Assembly (NCBI RefSeq): GCF_004799515.1
Contig: NZ_SSMX01000004.1
Coordinates: 124,001 to 188,000 of the forward strand
Source of the DNA: Phenylobacterium sp.
GTDB taxonomy: Bacteria > Pseudomonadota > Alphaproteobacteria > Caulobacterales > Caulobacteraceae
Direction of reading: 5' to 3'
DNA: 64,000 bases
Under the pieces are notes generated by a model that made no database searches, had not been told where the DNA came from, and worked only from the letters and a program-made list of their open reading frames with translations. Shown here piece after piece: positions 52,835-61,516 of this stretch. How positions within the stretch are numbered: position 1 is the stretch's first letter; each line of letters begins with the position of its first letter. The position numbers were made by a program, and so were the translations under genes.

Positions 52835-54161
52835 GACTTACGACCTGATCGTGCGCGGCGGCGAGGTGGTCAACCACGCCGGCCGCGGCCTGGCCGACGT
52901 CGGCGTGCGCGGCGGCAAGATCGCCGCGGTGGGCGACCTTGGCCAGGCCTCCGCCGGCGAGGTGTTCGACGCCTCGGGCCTGACGGTGATGCCCGGCGTC
53001 ATCGACACCCAGGTCCACTTCCGCGAACCGGGCCTCGAGTGGAAGGAAGACCTGGAGACCGGCTCCCGCGCCGCGGTGCTGGGCGGCGTCGTCGCGGTGT
53101 TCGAGATGCCGAACACCGAGCCCACCACCACCGACCCTGACGCGCTGGCCGACAAGCTCAGCCGCGCCAAGGACCGCATGCACTGCGACCACGCCTTCTA
53201 TGTCGGCGGCACGCACGAGAACGCCGCCTGGCTGGGCGAGCTGGAACGCCTGCCCGGCTGCTGCGGGATCAAGGTGTTCATGGGCGCCTCCACCGGAACC
53301 TTGCTGGTGCAGGACGACGAGGGCATCGAGCAGGTGCTGCGCCACGTGAACCGCCGCGCGGCCTTCCACTCCGAGGACGAATACCGCCTGGCCGACCGCC
53401 GGCCCCTGGCCCGCCAGGGCGACTGGACCAGCCACTATGAGGTGCGCGACGCCCAGTCGGCCATCCAGTCCACCGAGCGGCTGGTGCGCATCGCCACGGC
53501 CCTCGGCAAGCGCATCCACGTGCTGCACGTCACCACCAAGGATGAGGTCGCCTTCCTCGCCGCCCACAAGGACGTCGCCAGCGTCGAGTTCACCCCGCAG
53601 CACCTGACCCTGGAAGGCCCCGAGGCCTACGAGCGGCTGAAGGGCTACGCCCAGATGAACCCGCCGATCCGCACCGCCGAGCACCGCGCCGCGCTCTGGG
53701 CTGGCCTGGCCAGCGGGGTCGCCGACGTGCTGGGCTCCGACCACGCCCCGCACACCAGCGAGGAGAAGGCCCGGCCCTACCCGGCCTCGCCCTCCGGCAT
53801 GCCCGGCGTGCAGACCCTGCTGCCGGTGATGCTGACCCACGTCGCCGAGGGCCGGCTGACCCTGGAGCGCCTGGTCGACCTCACCAGCCACGGCGCCAAC
53901 CGCCTGTTCCAGCTCGCCGACAAGGGGCGCCTGGCCGAGGGCTACGACGCCGACCTGACCATCGTCGACCTCAAGGCCCGCCGCACCATCCGCCACGACA
54001 TGATGGCCAGCCGCGTCGGCTGGACCCCCTTCGACGGCATGGAAGCCAAGGGCTGGCCCATGGCCACCATCATCCGCGGGACCGTGGTCATGCGCGACGG
54101 CGAAGTGACGGCCCCGCACCTGGGCCAGCCGTGCCGGTTCCAGGAGACCTTGGTGAGCTGA
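52827..54161 (+). CDS. pyrC: Dihydroorotase-like amidohydrolase, 444 aa
   Basis: MPETYDLIVRGGEVVNHAGR starts a class I dihydroorotase. Metal site: DTQVHFREPG (60-69), bridging Lys149 in GIKVFMGAST, His181 in AFHSEDE, His231/His234 in HVLHVTT and Asp305 in GSDHAPHT. The first His of the usual HxH is Gln62; His64 is kept. VFEMPNTEPTTTD binds orotate. Dihydroorotase closes carbamoyl-aspartate in pyrimidine synthesis. Other acids are intact, so the enzyme may use one metal or be a related amidohydrolase. No aspartate carbamoyltransferase gene is adjacent. It overlaps the GT9 gene by 8 bases. Confidence 0.82.
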   Translation: MPETYDLIVRGGEVVNHAGRGLADVGVRGGKIAAVGDLGQASAGEVFDASGLTVMPGVIDTQVHFREPGLEWKEDLETGSRAAVLGGVVAVFEMPNTEPTTTDPDALADKLSRAKDRMHCDHAFYVGGTHENAAWLGELERLPGCCGIKVFMGASTGTLLVQDDEGIEQVLRHVNRRAAFHSEDEYRLADRRPLARQGDWTSHYEVRDAQSAIQSTERLVRIATALGKRIHVLHVTTKDEVAFLAAHKDVASVEFTPQHLTLEGPEAYERLKGYAQMNPPIRTAEHRAALWAGLASGVADVLGSDHAPHTSEEKARPYPASPSGMPGVQTLLPVMLTHVAEGRLTLERLVDLTSHGANRLFQLADKGRLAEGYDADLTIVDLKARRTIRHDMMASRVGWTPFDGMEAKGWPMATIIRGTVVMRDGEVTAPHLGQPCRFQETLVS

Positions 54162-54389
54162 GGGGGCGTGGGTTGGATCTGCATCTGACTCACTGTTGGC
54201 TTCGGACCGGTCCGCTTCCGGTAACCTTGCCGGACGCCCGATGTACTGGTGCGATTTCGCTCCCTCCGCGATCAGGCTGAAATCACAAAGTGAGCCGCGC
54301 AGTTGACTTTCTGGCGATCTAGAACATATGGGGAACGGTTGTTGTCATGCTAGCATCCGGCTGCCGTTGATTCTGGATCGAGGTAACGC

Positions 54390-54926
54390 TTGGGCGAGGA
54401 GGAAGGGAAGGAAGTCCGGCCGTGGGGTCGCTTGCTGTTGCTGGGAGCGTGCATCGGCATCCTGACCACTGTTGTTGCGCTCGTTTTCTATGTGAACGTC
54501 TGGCCCCACCAGCTGAGGGCGAACGGCATGTCCTACGCCGAACTCGTCACGGTCATCCTCACTGCGCTTGGCGTCATGCTCGCAGTCCTCGCGTTGTTCG
54601 TCGCGGCGCTAGCTGTCTGGGGGATCACGGCTTTTCAGCGAATGGTCCGTGACGGGGTGCTGTTCGTCCTCGACTACGAGCGTCAGAACGCGGACCTGTT
54701 GCTTCACCAAGCGGTGATCGAACGCCGCGCGGAAAGCCGCACCTCCGTTGTCGGTCAGAAAACGGCGACGCTCCACCTGCGTCATCAAGTCAGCCCAGCA
54801 GGGCTCTTCAGATGGTCCGACACCCCCACTTTGCAGCGTCCTGAGGCTGCCGTCGGCCGCGCTTTCCCAGACTTCCACACCGTCGAGATTGAGACTTGGC
54901 ACGGCGGCCAGATGGCGCGTCGCTAG
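54390..54926 (+). CDS. Doubtful two-helix membrane ORF, antisense to the sce7726-like gene
   Basis: A TTG-started frame of 178 residues. The first 85 look real: GRLLLLGACIGILTTVVALV, then YAELVTVILTALGVMLAVLA and LFVAALAVWGITAF are good membrane helices with charged flanks. From 54609 on, the frame is the reverse complement of the sce7726-like coding sequence and becomes featureless. The simplest reading is a membrane-protein gene whose 3' end was replaced when the sce7726 gene arrived, or else a small overlapping protein. No ribosome site stands out. Low confidence in the full length. Confidence 0.35.
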   Translation: MGEEEGKEVRPWGRLLLLGACIGILTTVVALVFYVNVWPHQLRANGMSYAELVTVILTALGVMLAVLALFVAALAVWGITAFQRMVRDGVLFVLDYERQNADLLLHQAVIERRAESRTSVVGQKTATLHLRHQVSPAGLFRWSDTPTLQRPEAAVGRAFPDFHTVEIETWHGGQMARR

Positions 54927-55193
54927 GACAAGCACTGTGCAATCGAAGTGGGCGCGGTAGACGGCCAACTGCACCGGCAGGCGGCGGAGCGTGTCCAACT
55001 CACTCTTGATCTCGACACCAATCAGCCGATCAGACAGCGCGGCCAGATCGGTGCGAACGCCGGTGCGGCCTAGGCAAAACTCACTCGCCAGCGTCGACCG
55101 TCGGTCAATTCGACCCTGCAGTTTCAGCCTATTGAGAACGGCCGCCTTGATCTCGGCTTCACCGATCCGCTGTTTTTTCAGTGACTTGGTCAA
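54609..55193 (-). CDS. sce7726-like protein (PD-(D/E)xK-like), 194 aa
   Basis: GEAEIKAAVLNRLKLQGRID, then STLASEFCLGRTGVRTDLAA and LIGVEIKSELDTLRRLPVQL match the sce7726 family. Asp49, Glu61 and Lys63 (D-x11-E-x-K) have the spacing of a PD-(D/E)xK nuclease site, and YRAHFDCTVLVLATRHL continues the fold. Family members are small, scattered among accessory genes, and suspected to act on nucleic acids or in defence; nothing is proven. TTG start at 55193. Lower GC and its isolated position suggest transfer. The last 30-40 residues run over the antisense membrane ORF and are not typical. Confidence 0.72.
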   Translation of the reverse strand: MTKSLKKQRIGEAEIKAAVLNRLKLQGRIDRRSTLASEFCLGRTGVRTDLAALSDRLIGVEIKSELDTLRRLPVQLAVYRAHFDCTVLVLATRHLAAVPSLNLDGVEVWESAADGSLRTLQSGGVGPSEEPCWADLMTQVERRRFLTDNGGAAFRAAFDHRLVKQQVRVLTLVVEDEQHPVTDHSLKSRDPPDS

Positions 55194-55490
55194 CTTTTGG
55201 TCGTCTGCAGGTTTGGATGGAGAGGGAATTGCTCGAACACCGCTGCCTCACTCCGCAAATGCCGCGCCGGGAGAAGCACAAGGCCCAAGGAGCGCGCATC
55301 GACAACAGCGGCCAGCCTGGACGTGAACGGAAATCGGAGTCTTATCCACGGCTTTTGACGGCTAGAGGGTGGCGCGTCCCCAAGGTCCACTTTCCCGACG
55401 TCATGCCGATGGCCGCTGTTGGCGCATCGCGGACCTCCACCACCTCCAAAATCCTTGACATTGGCCTTGATCTATGTTCCCTTTTTGTTC

Positions 55491-56081
55491 ATGTCGGACG
55501 CAGCGGCCAGGCAGGAACGGGCGGAGCAGATGTTGGGCGAGCTCGCCGAGCTTGGCCTGATGCTGGCCCGCGACCTGGCGGTGGCCGCGCGGGCGGCGGA
55601 GGCGCCGGAGGAGAAGGCGGCGCTGGTGGGCGCGTTCCAGAAGACCTCGCGCACCGTGCGCCTGACGCTGGCCCTCGACTTCAAGCTGGCGCGGGACGCT
55701 GAGGCCCAGGCCGCCGAGGCGCGCTTACGCGAAAGTCAGATCCTGCAGGCCGCCGAGGCGGCGCGCCGCCCTCTGACTGAGCCCACGCCCACCGAAAACC
55801 AGAAGCGCCGGGTGCGCAATGTGCTGAACCGCCTGCTCTGGACCGAATCCGAGGGCGACCAGGAGGAGTACGAGGTGCTGGTCGAAGACCTCGACGCCCG
55901 CCTCTACGAAGCTGAGGACACGCCCGGCTTCGCCGAGATGCCCATCGAGGTCCTGGCGGGCAAGCTGGCCGCCGACATGCGCCTCTCCGGCGAGTTGGTG
56001 GTCACCACCGCCCAAACCTTGGCCGAGGGGACCTTCACCCCGGCCAACGCGTCGGCCCCGCCCCTCGCCGACACGGGCTGA
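55491..56081 (+). CDS. Hypothetical helical protein, 196 aa
   Basis: From ATG 55491: RAEQMLGELAELGLMLARDL, then FQKTSRTVRLTLALDFKLAR and the acidic C-terminal half WTESEGDQEEYEVLVEDLDA. The pattern is all-helical and Ala/Glu-rich, soluble, possibly a short coiled coil dimer. The KTSRTVRLTLALDFKL segment is conserved-looking in caulobacterial hypotheticals I recall, but without function. Codon bias is like the neighbours. The start lacks a good ribosome site; an earlier TTG (55419) is less likely. Confidence 0.65.
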   Translation: MSDAAARQERAEQMLGELAELGLMLARDLAVAARAAEAPEEKAALVGAFQKTSRTVRLTLALDFKLARDAEAQAAEARLRESQILQAAEAARRPLTEPTPTENQKRRVRNVLNRLLWTESEGDQEEYEVLVEDLDARLYEAEDTPGFAEMPIEVLAGKLAADMRLSGELVVTTAQTLAEGTFTPANASAPPLADTG

Positions 56082-56136
56082 CGCGCCGCTCATCCCGGCG
56101 AAGGCCGTGCCCCAAGCTGACTCGCCATCCAATTCG

Positions 56137-56302
56137 GTTCCTCCTCCCCTTGTGGGAGGAGGTGGCCTGCGGAGCAGGTCGGAGGTGGGGTCCCTCCAAC
56201 CTCTCGGGGACGAATTGAACCGCCGTATCGCGCGGATGGCGGGGTGCAACCCCACCTCCGTCAGCCTCCGGCTGACACCTCCTCCCACAGGGGGAGGAGG
56301 AT
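56137..56302. repeat. Palindromic repeat, family B (with a family A arm before it)
   Basis: TTCCTCCTCCCCTTGTGGGA then GGAGGTGG opens and CACCTCCTCCCACAGGGGGA then GGAGG closes the element, with GTCAGCCTCCGGCTGAC and CCTGCGGAGCAGG as inner hairpins. It is related to 28821-28970. A single family A arm, CGCTCATCCCGGCGAAGG, lies at 56087-56113. The last bases touch the stop codon of the MmcQ gene. Confidence 0.75.
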
Positions 56303-56679
56303 CACCCTGCCGCCGGCTTGGCCGTGAATGTCGATGGCCCCTGCGCCAACCCCAACTCCGCCCGCAGCTTCTTGGTCAGCTTGGCCGCGATCAGCGAATG
56401 CGCCGTGCGGATCCAGTCCTGGAGGTCCTCATCCGGCGCGCCGTCGAGATCGACGTTCACCCACTGGCCCTTGGCGCAGTAGGGCGCCTGGCGGCCGGGG
56501 CCGTCCTCGGTCAGCACCACGAAGCCGATCTCGGTGACCTTGAAGGAGATCCCACCGGTCAGGCCGCAGATGGCGAACACCTTGCCGCCCACCTTGTAGA
56601 CGTCGGAGCCGCCCCACTGGACCACCTTGGTGGCCGCCGGCAGGGCCATGGCGAAGGCCTCGATCTCCTCGCGGCTCAC
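56302..56679 (-). CDS. MmcQ/YjbR family protein, 125 aa
   Basis: REEIEAFAMALPAATKVVQW, then DVYKVGGKVFAICGLTGGIS and FKVTEIGFVVLTEDGPGRQA match the MmcQ/YjbR fold (double-wing DNA-binding-like). AKGQWVNVDLDGAPDEDLQD and then WIRTAHSLIAAKLTKKLRAE finish it. Family members are small cytoplasmic proteins of unproven function. It begins 9 bases after msrA and is probably co-transcribed with it. Full length for the family. Confidence 0.9.
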   Translation of the reverse strand: MSREEIEAFAMALPAATKVVQWGGSDVYKVGGKVFAICGLTGGISFKVTEIGFVVLTEDGPGRQAPYCAKGQWVNVDLDGAPDEDLQDWIRTAHSLIAAKLTKKLRAELGLAQGPSTFTAKPAAG

Positions 56680-56688
56680 GGGCGCGCC

Positions 56689-57339
56689 TTAAACCTCGAC
56701 GCCCACGCCGGCCGGGCAGGCCACGCCGGTGCCGCCGACGCCGCAATAGCCGTCCGGGGTCTTGGCCAGGTACTGCTGGTGGTAGTCCTCGGCGAAGTAG
56801 AACTCGCCGCCCGGCGCGATCTCGGTGGTCACCCTGCCGAAGCCCTGGGCGGCCAGCGCCTGCTGGTAGGCGTCCTTCGAGGCCTTGGCGGCCATCTCCT
56901 GGGCGTCGTTCTGCGGATAGAGCCCCGAGCGGTACTGGGCGCCGATGTCGCCGCCCTGGCGCATGCCCTGGGTCGGGTCGTGGTTCTCCCAGAACACTTT
57001 CAAGAGGTCGTGATAGCTGACCACCCGCGGGTCGTAGACCACCAGGACCGCCTCGGTATGGCCGGTGCGGCCGGTGCAAACCTCCTCGTAGGTCGGATTG
57101 GGGGTCAGCCCGTTCACATAGCCCGCCGCCGTCGTCCACGCGCCGGGGACCTGCCAGAACAGCCGCTCGACGCCCCAGAAGCAGCCCATGGCGAAGACCG
57201 CTGTCTCCAGGCCGTCCGGGTATGGCCCCTTCAGCGGATGGCCGTTCACGAAGTGGACCCGGGCCGTCGGGATCGGGTGCGCCCGGCCCGGCAGGGCGGT
57301 GGCCTCCGTGGGCATTTCCAGGGTCTTGCGTCCGAACAT
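56689..57339 (-). CDS. msrA: Peptide methionine sulfoxide reductase MsrA
   Basis: A 216-residue reductase that repairs methionine-S-sulfoxide. [20 protein letters not shown] carries catalytic Cys53 in GCFWG, followed by [20 protein letters not shown] and [40 protein letters not shown], then [12 protein letters not shown] complete the pattern. The end has Cys residues ([15 protein letters not shown]) that can act as recycling cysteines. AAGGAGG precedes ATG 57339. Confidence 0.95.
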   Translation of the reverse strand: MFGRKTLEMPTEATALPGRAHPIPTARVHFVNGHPLKGPYPDGLETAVFAMGCFWGVERLFWQVPGAWTTAAGYVNGLTPNPTYEEVCTGRTGHTEAVLVVYDPRVVSYHDLLKVFWENHDPTQGMRQGGDIGAQYRSGLYPQNDAQEMAAKASKDAYQQALAAQGFGRVTTEIAPGGEFYFAEDYHQQYLAKTPDGYCGVGGTGVACPAGVGVEV

Positions 57340-57466
57340 GGGGCCTCCTTGCGGTCGCGCTGCAAGATAGGACCCGGCCGCGCGTTTTGCACGGGCGCGA
57401 GTGGGTGACGTTGGGTCAATTCCGTGCCAGGGTGACGTAGAGGGAAGGCGCTCAGGAGACGAGCCT

Positions 57467-58423
57467 ATGCGACGTGCGTTGAAAGCAATCCTGGCCGGTG
57501 CAAGCCTGGCGGTGCTGGCGGGCGGAGCCGCCCTGGCGAGCGGCGGCGGCGGCGGCGGCATGCCCGCGGGCGGCGGGTCCGGCATGCCCGGCGCCTCGGC
57601 GCCCAGCTACGATCCGGCCGCCGAATACGCCAAGGCGATCACCGCGCTGAAGGCCAACAACTACAAGGACGCCGACCGCGCCGCGGGCCACGTCACCGAG
57701 GCCGTGCCGACCAATCCCGACGGCTGGCGCCTGCTGGGCGCGGCCAAGGCCGGCGAGAACGACTGGAAGGGCTCGCGCCGGGCCTATGAGAAGGCCGTGA
57801 AGCTGACGCCGGACGATCCTGGCTCGCACGCGGGCCTGGGCCTGGCGCTGGCCAACCTGAAGGACCCCAAGGCGCAGGCCGAGGCCGACTGGCTGAAGGC
57901 CAAGGCCCAGGCCTGCGGCGACAGCTGTCCCGACGCGGCGCGCCTGAAGACCTTCTCCAGCGCGGTGGAAAGCGCCATGAACCCGGCCGCGGCCGGCGCG
58001 CCCAAGCCCAGCGCCATGCTCGACCGCTCGCTGCTGTTCGGCGGGGCCAAGGTCGGCGACGCGGCCTACGTCCAGGCGGTCAGCCTGATCAACGAGCGGC
58101 GCTACGACGAGGCCTTGGCCTCGCTGGCCAGCGCCCAGGCGGCCTTCGGCCCGCACCCGGACATCCTGACCTACGAGGGTTACGCCTGGCGCAAGAAGGG
58201 CGACTACGCCCGGGCCGAGGCCTTCTACCGCCAGGCCCTGGCCATCGCGCCCAACCACATCGGCGCCACCGAATACTATGGCGAGCTGAAGGTGGCCCGC
58301 GGCGACATCGCCGGCGCGCGGCTGATGCTCGCCAGGCTGGACAGGATCTGCGTCTACGGCTGCGCCGACGCTGAGGAGCTGCGCCGTTGGATCGACGCCG
58401 GCGGCGACCCGCAAAAGAACTAG
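57467..58423 (+). CDS. Exported TPR protein, 318 aa
   Basis: Signal peptide [20 protein letters not shown], a Gly/Met-rich spacer ([18 protein letters not shown]), then TPR repeats: [40 protein letters not shown] and [20 protein letters not shown]. The lengthy [16 protein letters not shown] segment has a possible disulfide. [20 protein letters not shown] near the end repeats the Cys-x4-Cys idea. It is a periplasmic scaffold protein. AGGAGACGAG upstream fixes ATG 57467. Its end overlaps the cytochrome gene by 37 bases, so the two probably act together. Confidence 0.85.
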   Translation: MRRALKAILAGASLAVLAGGAALASGGGGGGMPAGGGSGMPGASAPSYDPAAEYAKAITALKANNYKDADRAAGHVTEAVPTNPDGWRLLGAAKAGENDWKGSRRAYEKAVKLTPDDPGSHAGLGLALANLKDPKAQAEADWLKAKAQACGDSCPDAARLKTFSSAVESAMNPAAAGAPKPSAMLDRSLLFGGAKVGDAAYVQAVSLINERRYDEALASLASAQAAFGPHPDILTYEGYAWRKKGDYARAEAFYRQALAIAPNHIGATEYYGELKVARGDIAGARLMLARLDRICVYGCADAEELRRWIDAGGDPQKN

Positions 58424-59388
58424 CCGGGCCGCTGCTCGCCGGCCTGCTGCTGGCGGGCGGCGCGATCCCGGCCGCGCTGGCCGCCCTCGGTGACGCGCCC
58501 CTGAAGGCGATGCTGTGGGTGGCGAAGGGCGCCGATCCTGCTCGTGCGCTCGGCACGGTCCCGACGGAGTGCCTGAAGGTCCCGGCCGACCGGGCGCTCG
58601 CCGCCAGCGTCGAGATCGGCCGCGCCGCCTTCCGCACCCAGGTGCTGCTGGGGGGCCAGGCGGCGCGGGCGGGGATCACCTGCGAGACCTGCCACCGGGG
58701 CGGCCGGGCCAATCCGGACTTCCAGTTCCCGGGCGTCTCCGGCGCGCCGGGCACGGCTGACGTGACCAACTCGCTGTTCTCGACCCATCGGGGCGACGGC
58801 GTCGACAATCCCAAGCCCATCCCTGACCTCGCCGGGCCGAAGGCGGCGCTGAAGGTCGACCAGGACCCGGCCGCGGGGAAGCTGCAGCCCTTCATCCACG
58901 GCCTGGTGACGGAGGAGTTCGACGGCCCGGAGCCGACGCCGGCGGTGATGGCGGGCCTGACGGCCTACGTCCGCGCCCTCGACCCCGCCGCCTGCCCCGC
59001 CCAGCCGCGCGAGCCGATGAGCGTGGCGCTCCTTATGTCCGACGCCCGCCGCGCGCTGACGGCGGCTGAGGGCGCGGCGGCCGAGGGCGACGCGCCCACG
59101 GCCATGCTGATGGTCGCCGCCGCCCGCAGCCGCCTGGGCCTGATCGACGAGCGCTACGCCGCGCCCGCGCTCGCCCAGCCCCGCGCCGACCTGCGCGCCG
59201 CCGACCGCCGGCTGGCCGGCGTCCAGGCGGCCCTGCACGAGCGCCGCGTCGATGAGGCCCGGGACGGCCTCGCCGCCTGGCTCGCGGGCTCCCGGCGGCT
59301 GCAGGCGGCGCTCACGGCGCATCAGGCGGCCTCGCTGTTCGATCCAGGACGCCTCGCCCAGGCGGCCAAGCGCCGCTTGCCCGGCTAG
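58387..59388 (+). CDS. Single-haem cytochrome c, MauG/peroxidase-like, 333 aa
   Basis: TTG start inside the end of the TPR gene. Signal peptide LLAGLLLAGGAIPAALAALG, then RAAFRTQVLLGGQAARAGIT and CETCHRGGRANPDFQFPGVS. The CxxCH (CETCH) binds one haem c; the context is that of the first haem domain of cytochrome c peroxidase/MauG proteins. The second CxxCH of that family is absent; the region is replaced by a helical Ala/Arg-rich part (residues 200-333). GLVTEEFDGPEPTPAVMAGL looks like the end of the cytochrome domain. Probably a periplasmic redox or electron-transfer protein paired with the TPR protein. Confidence 0.75.
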   Translation: MDRRRRRPAKELAGPLLAGLLLAGGAIPAALAALGDAPLKAMLWVAKGADPARALGTVPTECLKVPADRALAASVEIGRAAFRTQVLLGGQAARAGITCETCHRGGRANPDFQFPGVSGAPGTADVTNSLFSTHRGDGVDNPKPIPDLAGPKAALKVDQDPAAGKLQPFIHGLVTEEFDGPEPTPAVMAGLTAYVRALDPAACPAQPREPMSVALLMSDARRALTAAEGAAAEGDAPTAMLMVAAARSRLGLIDERYAAPALAQPRADLRAADRRLAGVQAALHERRVDEARDGLAAWLAGSRRLQAALTAHQAASLFDPGRLAQAAKRRLPG

Positions 59389-59443
59389 GTCCCCTCTCGT
59401 ATATGACGCCCCTTCCGCCGCGGGCGCGCCCACGGACGGATAA

Positions 59444-59533
59444 GGTGAGGTGGCCGAGTGGCTGAAGGCGCACGCTTGGAAAGCGTGTTTACGGGAAACC
59501 GTAACGAGGGTTCGAATCCCTCTCTCACCGCCA
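59444..59533 (+). tRNA. tRNA-Ser(GGA), with encoded CCA
   Basis: Acceptor GGTGAGG (59444-59450) pairs with TCTCACC (59523-59529), then G and CCA (59531-59533). D-arm TGGCCGAGTGGCTGAAGGC; anticodon loop TTGGAAA with GGA, reading UCC; long class II variable arm TTTACGGGAAACCGTAA; T-loop GGTTCGAATCC. All features fit a serine tRNA of 90 nt. A serine-recombinase element lies immediately downstream, and tRNA genes are common integration targets. Confidence 0.98.
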
Positions 59534-59869
59534 CTCCTTTTGGCTCAACCGTCTCTCGCAAGTGCGTCACGCCAGAAGCCGCGGATTTGTCGGCCTAATT
59601 TCCCACGACGCCGGAATCCTCAATCCCCTTTCAGCGGCCACAACCCGGCGGACCTGGGCTTTCATAGGGCCGCGTCTCCACTCGCCACAGATGCACTCCG
59701 GATTCCCGCGAACAGGGAAATTAACCGGGAATGTTTTCGCGAAATCCGCCTGGGTGCGCCGGCGCGTGCGCGGAAGTTTTGAATATCCAACAAGTTACTG
59801 GAGCACCCCCGGGGTCGGGCACGAAAATAACCGGGAAATTTTATGATGGGATCAGGGATTTATTGCGCC
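59534..59869. other. Gene-free region between tRNA-Ser and the recombinase gene
   Basis: No supported gene in this 336-base stretch. It is less GC-rich than the window around it and carries repeated short units: GGGAAATTAACCGGGAATG (near 59717) and AATAACCGGGAAATTTTATG (near 59825) share AACCGGGAA. TTTGAATATCCAACAAGTTA lies between them. It is the likely edge of the integrated element and may contain an attachment site; I cannot mark its exact end. Confidence 0.5.
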
Positions 59870-61516
59870 CTAACCGCGAATGGACGGCCCATCATCGAAG
59901 CCGAGCGCGCGGCGCTGATCGACCCAAGCCAGGGGGATCTTCATGTTGATGAGCTGCTGCAGGACGAGTCCCGCGGGCTGCGTTCCAAGGATTATCGCCC
60001 GTTGTATGTCAGGTGCGAGAAACGCAAGCGGGGTTAGGCGCCGGATGTAGGAATCGGCGGCCGCGCGCGCCGATCGAAGCGCGTCAACGTGGGTCGTAGG
60101 GGCGGCGTTGTGTTTGAGCTGCCAAGTGTGCGCCAGGCGCAGCGCCTTCACCATCGCCGCATCCGGTCGGGCGGGAGCGCCGACGGTGCTGCCGGATGGG
60201 GAGACCATCCATGTTCTCCCTCCACGAAAGACAGGTCGCACGGCGATCCTGAGCACCCATTCGTCGGCGTGTTCGTCATTCGGGTCGAGCCTATCCCCGC
60301 GGGGTAGCTGCGCGCGCCTAAAGTCGATTTCGCCGATGGCTCCTGAGACAACGACCTTCAGCGCAGCGCTAAGCATCTCGACCCGGATGACGTGGTCAAG
60401 GGGGTCGCGCGACGCAGCGTCGAGGATGCGCTGGATACGATCCCGCAAGAGGGCTTCAATGGGCTTAGCTGCCACCCTGTGGAGGTTGGGCTGGGGATCA
60501 GCGTCGCCGGCGCGCGGCCCGCTCGACACGTAGTAGCGGTAGACCCGATTGCGCTTGGCGTAGGTGAACGTCGGCGTCATCGGCCCACCGCTCGCATCAA
60601 AAATCCGGCCGCGCAGAGGCGACGCGCCCGCTCGAGTGGATCGCGACGTCCGCGCGACGGCGTTGTCGCTCAGCCGCTGCTGGACGGCGTGGAAGGTGGC
60701 TTCGTCGATGATCGCCGAGTGCAGCCCTGGATGGGAGGTCTCCTTGTGGGGGATCCTGCCGACGTAGGTCTGATTGCGAAGAAGATGAAACAGCGCGCCG
60801 CGGCTAAAGCTATGGCCCCCGATGACCCTGCCCTTCCGCGTCGTCCACGATTTTGACCGGCGTCCATCGCGGTCTAGCTCCGTCTTCAATTCGTCGACCG
60901 AGCCAAGTTCGAGATAGCGCTGGAAGATGTGCCGCACGCGCTCAGCTTCGTCGGTGTTGACCACCAGCTGTCGGTCTTTCACGTCGTAGCCGAGTGGAAG
61001 ACAACCGCCCATCCACATACCCTTGGCCTTGGATGCGGCGATCTTGTCCCTGATGCGCTCGCCCGTGACCTCCCGCTCGAATTGGGCAAACGAGAGCAGC
61101 ACATTGAGGGTAAGACGGCCCATGGACGTGGTGGTGTTGAACGCCTGGGTGACCGAAACGAACGAGACCCCGCGAGCGTCGAAGGCCTCTACGATCTTCG
61201 CGAAATCGGCCAGCGAACGGGTGAGGCGGTCGACCTTGTAGACGACCACCACATCCACCAAACCTCGATCGATATCGGCGAGCAGCGACTTCAGGCCGGG
61301 CCGGTCCATCGACCCTCCCGAAAAGCCGCCGTCGTCATACGGCCGTTTGCTGGCCGACCAGCCCTCCCCGGCCTGGGAGAGCACGTAGGCTTCACAGGCT
61401 TCCCGCTGGGCATGGAGGGAGTTGAAGGATTGGTCCAGGCCTTCCTCGGAGCTCTTGCGCGTGTAGATGGCGCAGCGGAGGCGCTGAGGTCTCACGTGGG
61501 CAGGGGCGCCGACCAT
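59870..61516 (-). CDS. Large serine recombinase, 548 aa
   Basis: Resolvase domain: RLRCAIYTRKSSEEGLDQSF puts the nucleophile at Ser22; SLHAQREACEAYV, DDGGFSGGSMDRPGLKSLLA and VVYKVDRLTRSLADFAKIVE then FVSVTQAFNTTTSMGRLTLN are the usual marks. The recombinase domain has MGGCLPLGYDVKDRQLVVNT and HLLRNQTYVGRIPHKETSHP. The C-terminal part ends LVLQQLINMKIPLAWVDQRR. It is near the family's normal size and has RYYVSSG in place of a zinc ribbon. Such enzymes integrate and excise phage-like elements. ATG 61516 overlaps the DUF2924 stop (TGATG). Confidence 0.92.
   Translation of the reverse strand: MVGAPAHVRPQRLRCAIYTRKSSEEGLDQSFNSLHAQREACEAYVLSQAGEGWSASKRPYDDGGFSGGSMDRPGLKSLLADIDRGLVDVVVVYKVDRLTRSLADFAKIVEAFDARGVSFVSVTQAFNTTTSMGRLTLNVLLSFAQFEREVTGERIRDKIAASKAKGMWMGGCLPLGYDVKDRQLVVNTDEAERVRHIFQRYLELGSVDELKTELDRDGRRSKSWTTRKGRVIGGHSFSRGALFHLLRNQTYVGRIPHKETSHPGLHSAIIDEATFHAVQQRLSDNAVARTSRSTRAGASPLRGRIFDASGGPMTPTFTYAKRNRVYRYYVSSGPRAGDADPQPNLHRVAAKPIEALLRDRIQRILDAASRDPLDHVIRVEMLSAALKVVVSGAIGEIDFRRAQLPRGDRLDPNDEHADEWVLRIAVRPVFRGGRTWMVSPSGSTVGAPARPDAAMVKALRLAHTWQLKHNAAPTTHVDALRSARAAADSYIRRLTPLAFLAPDIQRAIILGTQPAGLVLQQLINMKIPLAWVDQRRALGFDDGPSIRG

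Noticed and set aside
55447..55490. Sigma70-type promoter before the 196-aa hypothetical gene (TTGACA and TATGTT)
   Set aside because: The boxes are only about 12 bases apart, too close for a normal promoter.
59843..60037. 64-codon plus-strand frame at the recombinase 3' end
   Set aside because: It lies mostly inside the recombinase coding sequence, whose C-terminus looks genuine, and has no known domain.
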